This document shows, one piece after another, positions 35,834 to 45,052 of a stretch of 64,000 bases of DNA. The translations under genes were made by a program, and so were the position numbers. Numbering within the stretch: the stretch's first letter is position 1; each line of letters starts with the position of its first letter. The DNA lies in the NCBI RefSeq assembly GCF_001592935.1, contig NZ_LRDB01000002.1, forward strand, positions 62,001-126,000. The letters run 5' to 3'. The DNA comes from Roseivirga echinicomitans (lineage in GTDB: Bacteria; Bacteroidota; Bacteroidia; Cytophagales; Cyclobacteriaceae). A model generated the notes under the pieces. That model searched no databases and was not told where the DNA came from. It was given only the letters and a program-made list of their open reading frames with translations.

Positions 35834-36832
35834 CTACCAACGGATTAGCGCTGAAGCCCATGTGAAGCCACTTCCGAATGCGGCCAAGCAGATCAAGTCT
35901 CCTTCTTTAATCTTACCCTGCTCCCAAGCCTCACTTAAGGCAATTGGAATTGAGGCAGCTGTTGTATTTCCATAATGCATAATGTTATTAAACACTTTCT
36001 CATCAGGCATATTTAGCTGCTTCTGTACGTAGTTACTGATCCTTAAGTTAGCCTGATGCGGCACCAAAAGGTCAATGTCTTCTGGTTGTAGATTGTTTGC
36101 AGCCAAAGCTTCTGCGATTACCTCACTAAAACGAACCACAGCATGTTTGAATACTGCGTTTCCGTTCATGGTGAGATGAAAAGTAGGTCCTTCTATTAAT
36201 TCGGTTGAAAGCCTAATCGTTCTACTGCTACCAGGGTCTTTAACGTATAGTTCCTCCGCAAAATCACCATCGGCATGAAGATGAGTAGATAGTATTCCGC
36301 CTTCAGTTGGTTCAGATGCTTTTAGTACAGCTGCTCCAGCTCCATCTGCGAAAATGACAGCACTTGACCTTCCTGCTGTAGATTTGTCAATTGCTGAAGA
36401 TTGAATTTCGGCCCCAACCACTAAAATGGTTTTGTACATTCGAGTTTTAATAAATTGGTCGGCAACAGAGAGTGCATAGATAAACCCGCTACATGCGTTT
36501 CTGATATCTAGCGCACCGATGCCTTGAAGTCCAAGTTCTCTTTGCATCAACACACCCGATCCTGGGAAAAAATAATCAGGAGTAATAGTAGCGAATACAA
36601 TGAAGTCCACTTCACTGACATCGGTTTGAGCTCTTTCAAGCGCCATTTTTGCAGCTTTAGTGGCCATATTGGATACTGTATCTGTTTCTGGGTCGAACCA
36701 CCTTCGCTCTTCAATGCCCGTTCGTTCTATGATCCATTCATTATTGGTGTCGATTATTTTTTCGAGGTCTTTATTTGTAACAATGTTTTTTGGTACGTAA
36801 TGACCTAAACCAACAATTCGGGAACTCTTCAT
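35834..36832 (-). CDS. fabH: 3-oxoacyl-ACP synthase III
   Basis: 332 aa. Catalytic triad visible: Cys114 in RNACSGF, His in VPHQANLRI and Asn in YGNTTAASIP. It condenses an acyl-CoA primer with malonyl-ACP to start fatty-acid chains; in Bacteroidota this often uses branched primers. Stands alone between the MORN gene and the divergent lipoprotein gene. A paralogue role in a secondary pathway cannot be excluded. Confidence 0.92.
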   Translation of the reverse strand: MKSSRIVGLGHYVPKNIVTNKDLEKIIDTNNEWIIERTGIEERRWFDPETDTVSNMATKAAKMALERAQTDVSEVDFIVFATITPDYFFPGSGVLMQRELGLQGIGALDIRNACSGFIYALSVADQFIKTRMYKTILVVGAEIQSSAIDKSTAGRSSAVIFADGAGAAVLKASEPTEGGILSTHLHADGDFAEELYVKDPGSSRTIRLSTELIEGPTFHLTMNGNAVFKHAVVRFSEVIAEALAANNLQPEDIDLLVPHQANLRISNYVQKQLNMPDEKVFNNIMHYGNTTAASIPIALSEAWEQGKIKEGDLICLAAFGSGFTWASALIRW

Positions 36833-37043
36833 GGCAATGTTATTTATGGATACAAAGTAAAGAAATATCCGATAGTTCTATATTGTTTCTGAAAGCTTCC
36901 TTCTTTAAAGCGGAATAAGGCCACTCATCATAGCATTTGTTGTCCTACTCAGTTCAAAGGAATTTATTCGGCCACCCAAGTAATGGAAGTAACCAATTGG
37001 AGGCAATAGCGTAATGGCTTACGGAAGAATTGAATTGTGTAAA

Positions 37044-37790
37044 ATGATAAGAATTAATCCAAGCGTATTTTTGGCGCTGGCGTGGGTAATGGCTTCTTCG
37101 AGTTGTTCGGTGAATGAACCAACAGCCCAACAGATATTGAATTCGGCCATTCAAAAACACGGATACAAATCGAGTGAGGCGCTTGAAATTCAATTTGATT
37201 TCCGAGGTAATCATTACAATGCCAGAATCTCTGATAAAGGAGATGTATACAAACGTATTTCCCATGAAAATGGAAATGAATTAGAAGATATATTAACTTC
37301 TAATACCTATATAAGAAGAGTTAACCAGAAAGAGGTTAAGGTGATAGAAGATTCACTCTCAAATGTATTAGCAGGTGATACTAGGTCCGTAGTCTATTTT
37401 GCTTTGTTGCCATATGGGACTAACCGTGAGGCAATGAGTAAACACCTTATGCCCTCTATTAAAATAAAAGATGAATCTTATTATAAGGTAGAAGTAACTT
37501 ATGGTAAGAATGGAGGGGGGAAAAATTTTGAAAATATATTTGTGTATTGGGTAAACCAAAATACACATACGATCGATTACTTGGCCTATAGCTACTATAT
37601 TAATGGTGGAGGGGTGAGGTTCCGTGAAGCATACAATCGAAGAGAGGTGAACGGGGTACTGTTTCAAGATTATATCAATTACACCATCGATAGTGACTTC
37701 CCAGCCCATGAATTGGATTATGCTTTCCAAACCAATCAATTGAGAGAGATATCAAGAATTGACCTTGAGAACATTCAAGTAATTCGGTAA
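37044..37790 (+). CDS. Predicted lipoprotein, DUF6503-like
   Basis: 248 aa from the ATG at 37044 (an in-frame ATG at 37014 would add ten residues before the signal). Lipobox MASSSC at about Cys21. The N-terminal AIQKHGYKSSEALEIQFDFRG and later aromatic beta-strands resemble DUF6503, a group of Bacteroidota envelope proteins of unknown function with an LolA-like curved sheet. It is convergent with the SRAP-like gene and shares no operon. Confidence 0.65.
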   Translation: MIRINPSVFLALAWVMASSSCSVNEPTAQQILNSAIQKHGYKSSEALEIQFDFRGNHYNARISDKGDVYKRISHENGNELEDILTSNTYIRRVNQKEVKVIEDSLSNVLAGDTRSVVYFALLPYGTNREAMSKHLMPSIKIKDESYYKVEVTYGKNGGGKNFENIFVYWVNQNTHTIDYLAYSYYINGGGVRFREAYNRREVNGVLFQDYINYTIDSDFPAHELDYAFQTNQLREISRIDLENIQVIR

Positions 37791-37806
37791 CTTTACTTTC
37801 CGTTTT

Positions 37807-38505
37807 TTAACCAAACAAGGTGAAACTCCCGAATTGATTGGCTGGGGGGGCTTTCTTGAAAAGTTCTGGGCCATCAAATTCTGGATTGTTTATTTTTGGA
37901 GTGATTGAGTAGCGGTCTAACGCCTTTTCACGATAGGGGGTAATGAAGTTAATTATGCTCTCTTCCGTATTGGACTCGTTCAGCCAATCTGTCATCAAAT
38001 CACTATTGAGTATGGCGGGCATTTCGTTTGAAATGTCTTCCACATCTGAATTGGCCTTTGTCGTAATCATCATGAAAGTATGAATAGATACTCCATTTTC
38101 ATCTTCAAACTCATCCCACAGTCCAGCAATACCAAAAGGGCTATTGTCAACCAAATGAAAACGGTAAGGCACTTTCTCTTTCTTTGATATATGCTTCCAC
38201 GCGTAAAAACCATCAGCAATAATTACACAGCGCTGAGATTTTAGATTTTTCCTCAGACTGGCTTTGTTTAATATCTGATCTACTGGAGCAAATATTAATT
38301 TTTCACTAATGCTATTTTTTTTGACAAATGCAGGATTGATTCCCCAATAGAAAAATGAAAGTCCATCTGGGCTTTCTGCTGTGATTACAGGAAGTAATTT
38401 AGTGGGTGAAGCATTATATTTTTGTGCATACTGCCCAGTGACTTCTACATTGAAATACTCTTCAATAACTTTAGCAGAACTGGCAATCGAATAGCTGGAT
38501 GGCAT
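37807..38505 (-). CDS. SRAP-fold (YedK/HMCES-like) protein lacking catalytic residues
   Basis: 232 aa with the SRAP fold: YSIASSAKVIEEYF (N-terminal), NASPTKLLPVI with conserved Asn31, YWGINPAF, ADGFYAW and EMPAIL. Active members start MCGR because Cys2 is the nucleophile that crosslinks to abasic DNA; here residues 2-4 are Pro-Ser-Ser. The conserved Glu of GFYEW is Ala102 and the His of IHxRMP is Ser159 (Arg also lost, Glu161). DNA-abasic-site crosslinking should be impossible; DNA binding may remain. This is probably a diverged paralogue. Confidence 0.85.
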   Translation of the reverse strand: MPSSYSIASSAKVIEEYFNVEVTGQYAQKYNASPTKLLPVITAESPDGLSFFYWGINPAFVKKNSISEKLIFAPVDQILNKASLRKNLKSQRCVIIADGFYAWKHISKKEKVPYRFHLVDNSPFGIAGLWDEFEDENGVSIHTFMMITTKANSDVEDISNEMPAILNSDLMTDWLNESNTEESIINFITPYREKALDRYSITPKINNPEFDGPELFKKAPPANQFGSFTLFG

Positions 38506-38655
38506 ATTAAACTTTTTAGAAATTTAAGCGATCAGGTTCATAAATACTAATACTTCGAGCCATTACATACTGGTCTAAGTTGGTGAAGTAGTGCCTTGAA
38601 GATTAGCCGATTATAAAATGATAACAAAAGCTTAGGGCAATAGGTCATTCAATAA

Positions 38656-38686
38656 TTTGAATATCGGTTGTTTAAAACTATTTTTG
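38656..38686 (+). promoter_or_regulatory. Bacteroidota-type promoter for pdhC
   Basis: TTTG (38656-38659), 19 bp, TATTTTTG (38679-38686) matches the consensus in both boxes. The start codon at 38709 is 22 bp downstream, leaving a short leader. Confidence 0.7.
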
Positions 38687-38708
38687 GGCTCAATTTTTCA
38701 CAAATCAT

Positions 38709-39320
38709 ATGGCAGAAATCGTTAGGATGCCGAAAATGAGCGACACCATGGAAGAAGGGGTGATCGCTGTTTGGCATAAAAAAATAGGTGATAAAGTAGA
38801 ATCAGGTGAGTTAATGGCTGAAATCGAGACCGATAAAGCGACCATGGACTACGAATCATATAATGAAGGAACCGTATTATACCTTGGCGCTGAAGAAGGT
38901 GAGGCTGTTCAAATCAATGGTATTTTAGCCATTGTAGGAGAAAAGGGAGAGGATTATAAGGCACTTCTGAATGAGTCAAGTGAAAATGGCTCCGAAATTA
39001 AAGAAGAAAAACCAGTGGAAGAGAAAAAAACTGAAGCGATTGATACGAGTAACATAAAAGCGGAAGTGGTGAGAATGCCAAAAATGAGCGACACCATGGA
39101 AGAAGGGGTTATTTCGGCTTGGCATAAAAAGGTGGGGGATACAGTAGAATCAGGTGAACTGATGGCTGAAATCGAAACCGATAAAGCGACCATGGAATAC
39201 GAGTCATATAATGACGGAACTGTATTATACCTTGGCGCCAAAGAAGGAGAGTCTGTAGCTGTAAATGGTGTTTTGGCTGTTGTTGGTGAAAAGGGCGCTG
39301 ACTATGAGACGCTTTTGAAA
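38709..39320 (+). repeat. Intragenic direct repeat encoding tandem lipoyl domains
   Basis: DNA from 38709 to about 38972 is repeated with few changes from 39057 to about 39320 (348-bp offset). Stretches such as GACACCATGGAAGAAGGGGT and GATAAAGCGACCATGGA are identical. The encoded domains differ at only a few residues, pointing to recent duplication or gene conversion. Confidence 0.85.
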
Positions 39321-40337
39321 GCTGAAGGTCAATCTGGAGACACATCTGAACCGACCAAGGAAGAAACAACCGAAGCCGCTCCAAAGCAGGAGGTTGCCGC
39401 ATCTAAGAAAGAAGAAGTTTCGGCACCCGCTGAAACAAATAATAACGGAAGAATTAAAGCGTCTCCTTTGGCCAAGCGTTTGGCAGAAGAAAAAGGAATC
39501 AATATTGCTGAAGTGAAAGGTTCTGGAGATGGCGGAAGAATTATAAAAAGAGACGTTGAGGAGTTTGTTCCTGCTAAAACTACTGAGCAAGCTAAACCAG
39601 CTGCTGGTAAACCAACATCAGCACCAGCTGTGGAGCTACCTAAGATTGTAGGAGAAGAGAGCTTTGAAGAATTTAAAGTGTCTCAAATGCGAAAAACAAT
39701 CGCGAAGCGTTTGGCTGAAAGTAAATTTACTGCTCCTCACTTCTACCTTACCATGGAAATCAATATGGACAAGGCCATTGAAGCAAGGGTGAGCATGAAT
39801 GAGGTTTCTCCAGTGAAGATTTCATTTAATGATATGGTAATTAAAGCAGCAGCAGCAGCTTTAAGAAAACACCCTCAGGTGAATTCATCTTGGTTGGGAG
39901 ATAAGATCAGAATCAACCACCATATCCATATTGGAGTAGCAGTTGCTGTTGAAGATGGTTTGTTAGTGCCTGTAGTGAGGTTTGCTGATAATAAGCCACT
40001 TTCGCACATTGCGGCTGAAGTGAAACAACTAGGTGCTAAGGCAAAGAATAAAGAATTGCAGCCTGCTGAATGGGAAGGAAATACCTTTACCATTTCTAAT
40101 TTAGGGATGTTTGGTATTGAAGAATTTACTGCCATAATCAATCCGCCAGATGCCTGTATTATGGCTGTTGGTGGAATCAAGCAAACGGCAATCGTTAAAG
40201 ATGATCAGTTGGTTATTGGGAACATCATGAAAGTAACAATGTCATGCGACCACAGGGTTGTTGATGGCGCAGTTGGCTCTGCCTTTTTACAAACCTTTAA
40301 ATCTTTATTAGAAGACCCAGTAAGGTTGCTGGTTTAG
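38709..40337 (+). CDS. pdhC: Dihydrolipoamide acetyltransferase (E2) of pyruvate dehydrogenase
   Basis: 542 aa. Two lipoyl domains (1-88 and 117-204), each with the lipoylated Lys in EIETDKATM, are followed by a Glu/Lys-rich linker, a peripheral subunit-binding domain (about 245-285; [20 protein letters not shown]) and the catalytic domain with the His motif SCDHRVVDG near the C-terminus. It transfers acetyl groups from pyruvate to CoA in the PDH core. E1 and E3 genes are not in this window. A promoter lies upstream and a terminator follows. Confidence 0.94.
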   Translation: MAEIVRMPKMSDTMEEGVIAVWHKKIGDKVESGELMAEIETDKATMDYESYNEGTVLYLGAEEGEAVQINGILAIVGEKGEDYKALLNESSENGSEIKEEKPVEEKKTEAIDTSNIKAEVVRMPKMSDTMEEGVISAWHKKVGDTVESGELMAEIETDKATMEYESYNDGTVLYLGAKEGESVAVNGVLAVVGEKGADYETLLKAEGQSGDTSEPTKEETTEAAPKQEVAASKKEEVSAPAETNNNGRIKASPLAKRLAEEKGINIAEVKGSGDGGRIIKRDVEEFVPAKTTEQAKPAAGKPTSAPAVELPKIVGEESFEEFKVSQMRKTIAKRLAESKFTAPHFYLTMEINMDKAIEARVSMNEVSPVKISFNDMVIKAAAAALRKHPQVNSSWLGDKIRINHHIHIGVAVAVEDGLLVPVVRFADNKPLSHIAAEVKQLGAKAKNKELQPAEWEGNTFTISNLGMFGIEEFTAIINPPDACIMAVGGIKQTAIVKDDQLVIGNIMKVTMSCDHRVVDGAVGSAFLQTFKSLLEDPVRLLV

Positions 40338-40351
40338 AAACTTATTAAGTC

Positions 40352-40382
40352 AAAGTCCCGTTCTCATACGGGACTTTTTATT
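40352..40382 (+). terminator. Terminator after pdhC
   Basis: A perfect 10-bp stem (AAAGTCCCGT / ACGGGACTTT) with loop TCTCAT and five T. It ends 5 bp before hslV, so hslV may depend on read-through or an internal promoter. Confidence 0.85.
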
Positions 40383-40386
40383 TAGA

Positions 40387-40932
40387 ATGAACATGACCAA
40401 AATTAGATCAACCACCGTATTAGCGGTAAAACATAATGGTTCAATTTCAATTGGGGCTGACGGGCAAGCTACGATGGGAAATACCGTAGCTAAGAGTAAT
40501 GTAAAGAAGATCAGAAAGCTTCAGAATGGTAAGATAGTGACGGGCTTTGCCGGGTCAACTGCCGATGCTTTCACCTTATTGGAAAGGTTTGATGAAAAAT
40601 TAAGTGCTTACGGGGGCAATATGAAGAGGGCCGCAATTGAATTGGCGAAAGATTGGCGTACCGATCGTTACTTAAGAAAACTTGAGTCCATGCTGATTGT
40701 AGCCGATAAGGATGATATTCTCATCTTATCTGGGACAGGTGATGTTCTGGAGCCAGATAACGGTATTGCGGCTATAGGTTCTGGGAGTATGTATGCTCAA
40801 GCTGCTGCTCAGGCGCTGAAAACTCATGCCAAGGATCTAAACAGCTATGAAATTGTTGAAGAGAGCCTTAAAATAGCTGCTGACATCTGTATATATACAA
40901 ACCACAATTTGATTATAGAGAAAATTTCTTAA
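40387..40932 (+). CDS. hslV: ATP-dependent protease proteolytic subunit HslV
   Basis: 181 aa (an alternative ATG at 40393 removes two residues). Pro-peptide MNMTKIRS, then the catalytic N-terminal nucleophile in [10 protein letters not shown], followed by [10 protein letters not shown] and [14 protein letters not shown], which are diagnostic. HslV forms a dodecamer with the HslU ATPase; hslU is absent from this window. It begins directly after the pdhC terminator. Confidence 0.95.
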   Translation: MNMTKIRSTTVLAVKHNGSISIGADGQATMGNTVAKSNVKKIRKLQNGKIVTGFAGSTADAFTLLERFDEKLSAYGGNMKRAAIELAKDWRTDRYLRKLESMLIVADKDDILILSGTGDVLEPDNGIAAIGSGSMYAQAAAQALKTHAKDLNSYEIVEESLKIAADICIYTNHNLIIEKIS

Positions 40933-41020
40933 TTTCGTAATAAGAAAAAGATTTTCAGCTACTTAGCTCTGATTTTAACAGGAGGGGGTAGGTGGAGAAC
41001 AACATAAACGAAATAAGATA

Positions 41021-41548
41021 ATGCGCACTCATACCTCAAAAATCTTTGTTTTAGTAGCATTGATTGTCATGAGCAGTAGCTGTGTAGATACTAAGATGCC
41101 TTCTTATACCGCGGAGAGTGAAGGAAGACTCCTTTTGGGCGCAACAGTGCATTTGGGGAATGGCGAGGTAATTGAAAATGCTGCTTTGATAATCAAGGAT
41201 GGATATGTCACCCGGTTGGAGAGAAATGCTTCAGAAAAGTTCGACCTTTCGAAATTTCAAGTAGAACTCTTAAGCTCGGAATATCATATTTATCCCTTTA
41301 AGAAAACTAAATTAGGTAATTCAGGGATTGTGCTGCCTAGGGCGGATGCAAAGCCTTTCAATATCACTATTAGCGATAGCGAAGCAGAAAAAGGGGTCGC
41401 TATTGGGGCTGAAGCTGCTTTGTTAATTTGCAAAGGAAGCATAACGGACATCAGTAAGTTTAAAGTAGAATATGTTGTGGATGGCAGGGATAAAATAAAA
41501 ATACTTGAGCAGTCGGACTACAAGGCAAAAGGGAATAACAATCGCTAA
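41021..41548 (+). CDS. Small lipoprotein resembling an amidohydrolase without its catalytic barrel
   Basis: 175 aa. Lipobox MSSSC (Cys21). Residues about 37-72 (LLGATVHLGNGEVIENAALI) match the N-terminal beta-sandwich of amidohydrolases, and residues about 125-160 (KGVAIGAEAALLICKG then VEYVVDGRDKI) match the C-terminal strands that normally return after the TIM barrel (GxIxxGxxADLV). The barrel and all metal ligands are absent; about 50 residues join the two halves. So the protein appears to be the sandwich domain alone, anchored in the envelope. The assignment is by motif only; the function is unknown. Confidence 0.6.
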   Translation: MRTHTSKIFVLVALIVMSSSCVDTKMPSYTAESEGRLLLGATVHLGNGEVIENAALIIKDGYVTRLERNASEKFDLSKFQVELLSSEYHIYPFKKTKLGNSGIVLPRADAKPFNITISDSEAEKGVAIGAEAALLICKGSITDISKFKVEYVVDGRDKIKILEQSDYKAKGNNNR

Positions 41549-41574
41549 TACGCAAGCCTTGATACATGAATTTG

Positions 41575-41604
41575 AAAGAGCTACCCATTGGTAGCTCTTT
41601 TTTG
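41575..41604 (+). terminator. Terminator after the small lipoprotein gene
   Basis: A perfect 11-bp stem (AAAGAGCTACC / GGTAGCTCTTT) with loop CATT is followed by three more T (six T in total). Confidence 0.85.
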
Positions 41605-41676
41605 TTGCCTTTTACTTTTGGAAACCTGTGGTTTTACTTTTTGCAATTTTTGAGAGTCTCTTCCAATAGTGAATGT

Positions 41677-41703
41677 AAAAAAGGGTCACCGATTTCGGTG
41701 ACC
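41677..41703 (-). terminator. Terminator after the M61 peptidase gene
   Basis: On the minus strand the stem GGTCACCG / CGGTGACC (loop AAAT) is followed by a T run. The opposite strand also has T after it, so it could act in both directions between the convergent genes. Confidence 0.85.
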
Positions 41704-41734
41704 TTTCAATTGTTTTAACTCAAAATATGGAATC

Positions 41735-43642
41735 TCAATTCTTTGGTTCTAACCAAGCCTTTCTCAATTTGAGCTGAGCTGGAGTAGCATTCTCATCAAA
41801 GGCCAATGTAAGGGCTATAGGCACATCGATTTGTTGGTTAGGCGCAGTAAGTGTCATTTCTTTAGGCTCGCCATCTACGGCCCTAATTACTGTTACGCTC
41901 ATAGTTTCTAGTTCTGGGATTTTCTGAAATTGTCCGCCTAAGAAGTTATTGATTTCTGGACCAAGCTCTGGAAGCTCGTCTCCGTTCATTTTCAAGATGA
42001 TATCACCGTTTTGTAATCCAAGCGCTTTGCCCATAGCATCGAGTTTATCTTGATTACCAATCGCCAACATTCTTTTTCCATTGTATTCGGCTGCGGCTAT
42101 GCTTTCTTGACTGATGATTAATGAATATTGCTTTGTTGTACCGCCTTCAATCATATTTACACCAACTTCGGCCAATACTTCTTCATAGTTGATGGGGGTG
42201 TTCCCTGCTACATAAGTGTTCAAAAATTCACCAACTTCCGGGTAGGTCATGGCTACTATCTCACTGAACAATTTATCGTCTTGAAAAGACTTCTCCATAC
42301 CGTATTTTTTAGATAGCCCAGCCATCATGTCTTGTACACCATAAGCGCCATCAGAAAGCTTTCTAAGCTTGATATCTAAAGCCATTCCAATTAAGGCACC
42401 TTTCATGTACACATTGTAGTATTGGTCCGCATAGGTGTCTAAAGCGCCAAGGCTCAATTCAGTAAAAGGTAAATCATCTTTGAATTGCGCAGAAGTGAGG
42501 ATCTTTTCTCTTAACATGTCCAAGTATTCATCAGGGCTGACCAAGTCGTATTTTACTTGAACACTCCCCGCGAAATATTCCGTCATGCCTTCGTACATCC
42601 AAAGATGACGCGACATTTTAGGGTCGTTAAAATCGAAACTTCCAATTTCTTCAGAATGAATGGTCAATGGAGTTACTATATGAAAGAACTCATGTGCCGC
42701 AAAGTCACGTAACTGTTGATTCATTTGTTGAATGGTTTGCTCAGGCATAAAATAGAGTGAGCTGAATGAATGCTCGAGTGCTCCATAAGAAACTACTGGC
42801 TGATCTGTAAAGTAGAAAATGAAGGCATACTTCTCAACAGGTAATTTCCCGCCTAAGAATGTACTCTGTGCCGCCAATACTTCTTTGATACTGGTTGCAA
42901 TTTCTTTAGCAGTTACCTTGTTGTTAGGAGAGTAGCTGGCAACTAGTACTTCTGTATTGGCTACTTTAATCACTGCTGTATCAGCCTTGCTGTACATTAA
43001 TGGAGAGTCCACCAAGCGATCATAATCTGACACTTCGAATCTGTCAACTGTACTGTTTACATCAGGAGTAATGAAATCTCGCTTTCTTAATGATCGGCTT
43101 AAGCTTGTATTTGTGGCTTCTGCTTTTAAACCAGTAGCACCATAAAAATTCTTAGGGCGAATGATATTAAGCTCGAAGGTTTCTTTTTTCATTCCTTCAA
43201 AGTAACCGAAGAAACCGCTTGTGTTTAAAAGGAAGTTTTCTCCTTCCGCAATGTTGGTTCCTGCAGGTTGGAATATCTCAGCGCCCTCTTTCGGGTTGTC
43301 GTAAGTATCATCCACCCAATAGCTTATTTTGGCTATTTTCTTTGCATTGCTGATTTTCCAAGTGTTGTCATCAAGCCTTTTAACGAGAAGCGCATTTCCT
43401 TTTTTATCGAAGGCTTCAAAATCAGATACCATACGACCATAGTCTGCAATGGCGTAAGTGCCAGGAATGATTTTGGGTAGATAGAAAATGATTTCGTCTT
43501 GTTTGATTTTTGGAGGAGCAAGCTCTACAAGTACTCTATCGTCTGACACACGGGTAAGATCAATAACATACTTGTATGGGGTCGCTGCCCATGTGAGTGT
43601 TGTGAATAGGAGACCTAAACAGATAAATTTGAGTTTGTTCAT
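41735..43642 (-). CDS. M61-family metallopeptidase with PDZ domain
   Basis: 635 aa from the ATG at 43642 (signal peptide MNKLKFICLGLLFTTLTWA); the frame opens at 43684. Zinc motif HEFFH (His317-His321) with the third ligand Glu in WMYEGMTEYF. The N-terminal region is the M61 beta-domain (VELAPPKIKQDEIIFYLPK), and a PDZ domain follows the catalytic one (about 500-600; LGLQNGDIILKMNGDEL). Family members are glycyl aminopeptidases; this one is probably periplasmic. Monocistronic. Confidence 0.92.
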   Translation of the reverse strand: MNKLKFICLGLLFTTLTWAATPYKYVIDLTRVSDDRVLVELAPPKIKQDEIIFYLPKIIPGTYAIADYGRMVSDFEAFDKKGNALLVKRLDDNTWKISNAKKIAKISYWVDDTYDNPKEGAEIFQPAGTNIAEGENFLLNTSGFFGYFEGMKKETFELNIIRPKNFYGATGLKAEATNTSLSRSLRKRDFITPDVNSTVDRFEVSDYDRLVDSPLMYSKADTAVIKVANTEVLVASYSPNNKVTAKEIATSIKEVLAAQSTFLGGKLPVEKYAFIFYFTDQPVVSYGALEHSFSSLYFMPEQTIQQMNQQLRDFAAHEFFHIVTPLTIHSEEIGSFDFNDPKMSRHLWMYEGMTEYFAGSVQVKYDLVSPDEYLDMLREKILTSAQFKDDLPFTELSLGALDTYADQYYNVYMKGALIGMALDIKLRKLSDGAYGVQDMMAGLSKKYGMEKSFQDDKLFSEIVAMTYPEVGEFLNTYVAGNTPINYEEVLAEVGVNMIEGGTTKQYSLIISQESIAAAEYNGKRMLAIGNQDKLDAMGKALGLQNGDIILKMNGDELPELGPEINNFLGGQFQKIPELETMSVTVIRAVDGEPKEMTLTAPNQQIDVPIALTLAFDENATPAQLKLRKAWLEPKN

Positions 43643-43762
43643 AATGTTGAATTTGAATACCAGAAGTTTGACATGCTCTGGCATTGATTTATGTTATAAC
43701 TGCAATATTAATGCTATTGTGTAAATGTTAAACGCGAAAAGTACGGGTTTAGAGTACAAGGC

Positions 43763-43797
43763 AAAAAAAAGACCATCAATAATTGATAGTCTTTTTA
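43763..43797 (-). terminator. Terminator after secG
   Basis: On the minus strand, AGACTATCAA / TTGATGGTCT (one G-U pair) with a TTA loop is followed by eight T. Confidence 0.85.
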
Positions 43798-43817
43798 TTA
43801 TAGAGTCTTTTGTGTGC

Positions 43818-44168
43818 TTACTGGTTACCAGTTGTGTCAGGAACCGTTTGAGTTTCTGGAGTTACTGGAACCGGTTGTTGCATCGGTATTTCTTGCAGTG
43901 CCTTATCTATATTGGGGTTATTGGAAAAGTCGCTATTACTGTTGTCTACCATCATACCTGATGCCAAGCTGAGGGCCAATAAGGTTAGTGCAAAACCCCA
44001 AGTTACTTTTTCTAATAAATCGGTAGTCTTCTTTGCTCCAATTACTTGAGTAGCGCCTGCGCCACCGAACTGGCTTGATAGACCGCCACCTTTAGAATTT
44101 TGAACCAATACGATTAAAATTAAAAGTATGGCAACGATGATGGCAAGGATTATTAATAGCTTAAACAT
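43818..44168 (-). CDS. secG: Protein translocase subunit SecG
   Basis: 116 aa. Two membrane helices (1-22 and about 55-73) flank the conserved loop QNSKGGGLSSQFGGAGATQVIGAKK, with the usual GGG and FLxK region replaced by LLEKVTW. The Gln/Pro/Thr-rich C-terminal tail (about 90-116) is typical of Bacteroidota SecG. It partners SecY/E in export. Its ATG overlaps the preceding gene by 8 bp; end of the miaB-to-secG cluster. Confidence 0.93.
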   Translation of the reverse strand: MFKLLIILAIIVAILLILIVLVQNSKGGGLSSQFGGAGATQVIGAKKTTDLLEKVTWGFALTLLALSLASGMMVDNSNSDFSNNPNIDKALQEIPMQQPVPVTPETQTVPDTTGNQ

Positions 44169-45015
44169 TCTGTACTTCCTTTATTTTTTGAATTTGGCTC
44201 GCAAAGTAAGTTCTTTTTTCAGGAAATTTCAAGCTTAGTTTTTCATAAATGTCAATAGCCCGAGTATATTTTTTCTGTTTCAGTAGTAATTTGGCCAGTG
44301 TTTCAGTGATGAACTCGTCTTTTGACTTCATATGCTTGGCCGCAAGGTCCTCCTGAGAGTATTCATTGTCCTCGTTATTGCCCTTTTTGTTTTCAAAACG
44401 AGGTTCATTTTTGATGAATTTCTCAATCAGTTCAACTTGAGATTTATTGCTTTGCTGTTTTGGCTCTCGTTTGGCCTTTTCTATCTGTTCTTGACCTTCA
44501 AACATCTTAGCCAATCGGAGTTTGCGCTCTTTGATCTCTAATAAGTCTTGCTCAAGCTGATTAATTTCTTGGCTTTGCTGACTCAATGGTGTAGTAGCTA
44601 AGGTTTCTTTCGTCACCTCTTTGTTGTCGGTATTGACCAGAGCATCTTGAATCGCGTCTTCCTCCTTTACTTGCTCATCAAACCTAATGTTTGCTGTTGC
44701 CTGTGTTTTCACAGTTAAGGGTTCAGAAGCTGTACTGATATTTATTTTAGGAGAAGTGCTCTTTGGGGCATCCTCAAAGCTTATTTCACCTAGGATTATT
44801 TTCTTTAGGTGAGCCCTATTAGGAGAATAGATGGCTGCTTTTTTAATGAATGCATCCGTTTTTGGGTGATTTCTGTCTTTTAGCGCTTTGGCTACTAGTA
44901 CATAGGGCGTTTGAAAGAAAGGATATTTTTTACGCAGTTCATTCAGGGATTTAATGTCCTTATTGGTGACTTGGTGTAGGTTGCCAAGAAGTTGATTAAA
45001 CCGTTCTTTATTCAC
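44161..45015 (-). CDS. Helical TPR-like protein of the lptE-secG cluster
   Basis: 284 aa from a GTG at 45015; the frame opens at a TTG (45087) but that would overlap lptE by 35 bp, and homologues start near MNKERFNQLLG. The N-terminal segment (LRKKYPFFQTPYVLVAKAL) and the C-terminal YTRAIDIYEKLSLKFPEKRTYF are TPR-like; a charged coiled coil fills about 150-230. Cytoplasmic, function unknown. The neighbourhood miaB / sigma-54 activator / lptE / this / secG is conserved in Bacteroidota. Confidence 0.7.
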   Translation of the reverse strand: MNKERFNQLLGNLHQVTNKDIKSLNELRKKYPFFQTPYVLVAKALKDRNHPKTDAFIKKAAIYSPNRAHLKKIILGEISFEDAPKSTSPKINISTASEPLTVKTQATANIRFDEQVKEEDAIQDALVNTDNKEVTKETLATTPLSQQSQEINQLEQDLLEIKERKLRLAKMFEGQEQIEKAKREPKQQSNKSQVELIEKFIKNEPRFENKKGNNEDNEYSQEDLAAKHMKSKDEFITETLAKLLLKQKKYTRAIDIYEKLSLKFPEKRTYFASQIQKIKEVQNV

Positions 45016-45052
45016 TGGTTTTTGTTTTGGGATGTCTAAAATAGAATGAAAA

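Noticed and set aside
39109-39590. Long antisense open frames inside the E2 gene
   Set aside because: They are mirrored by a clear, highly conserved E2 coding frame on the other strand, and their products are low-complexity with no recognisable domain.
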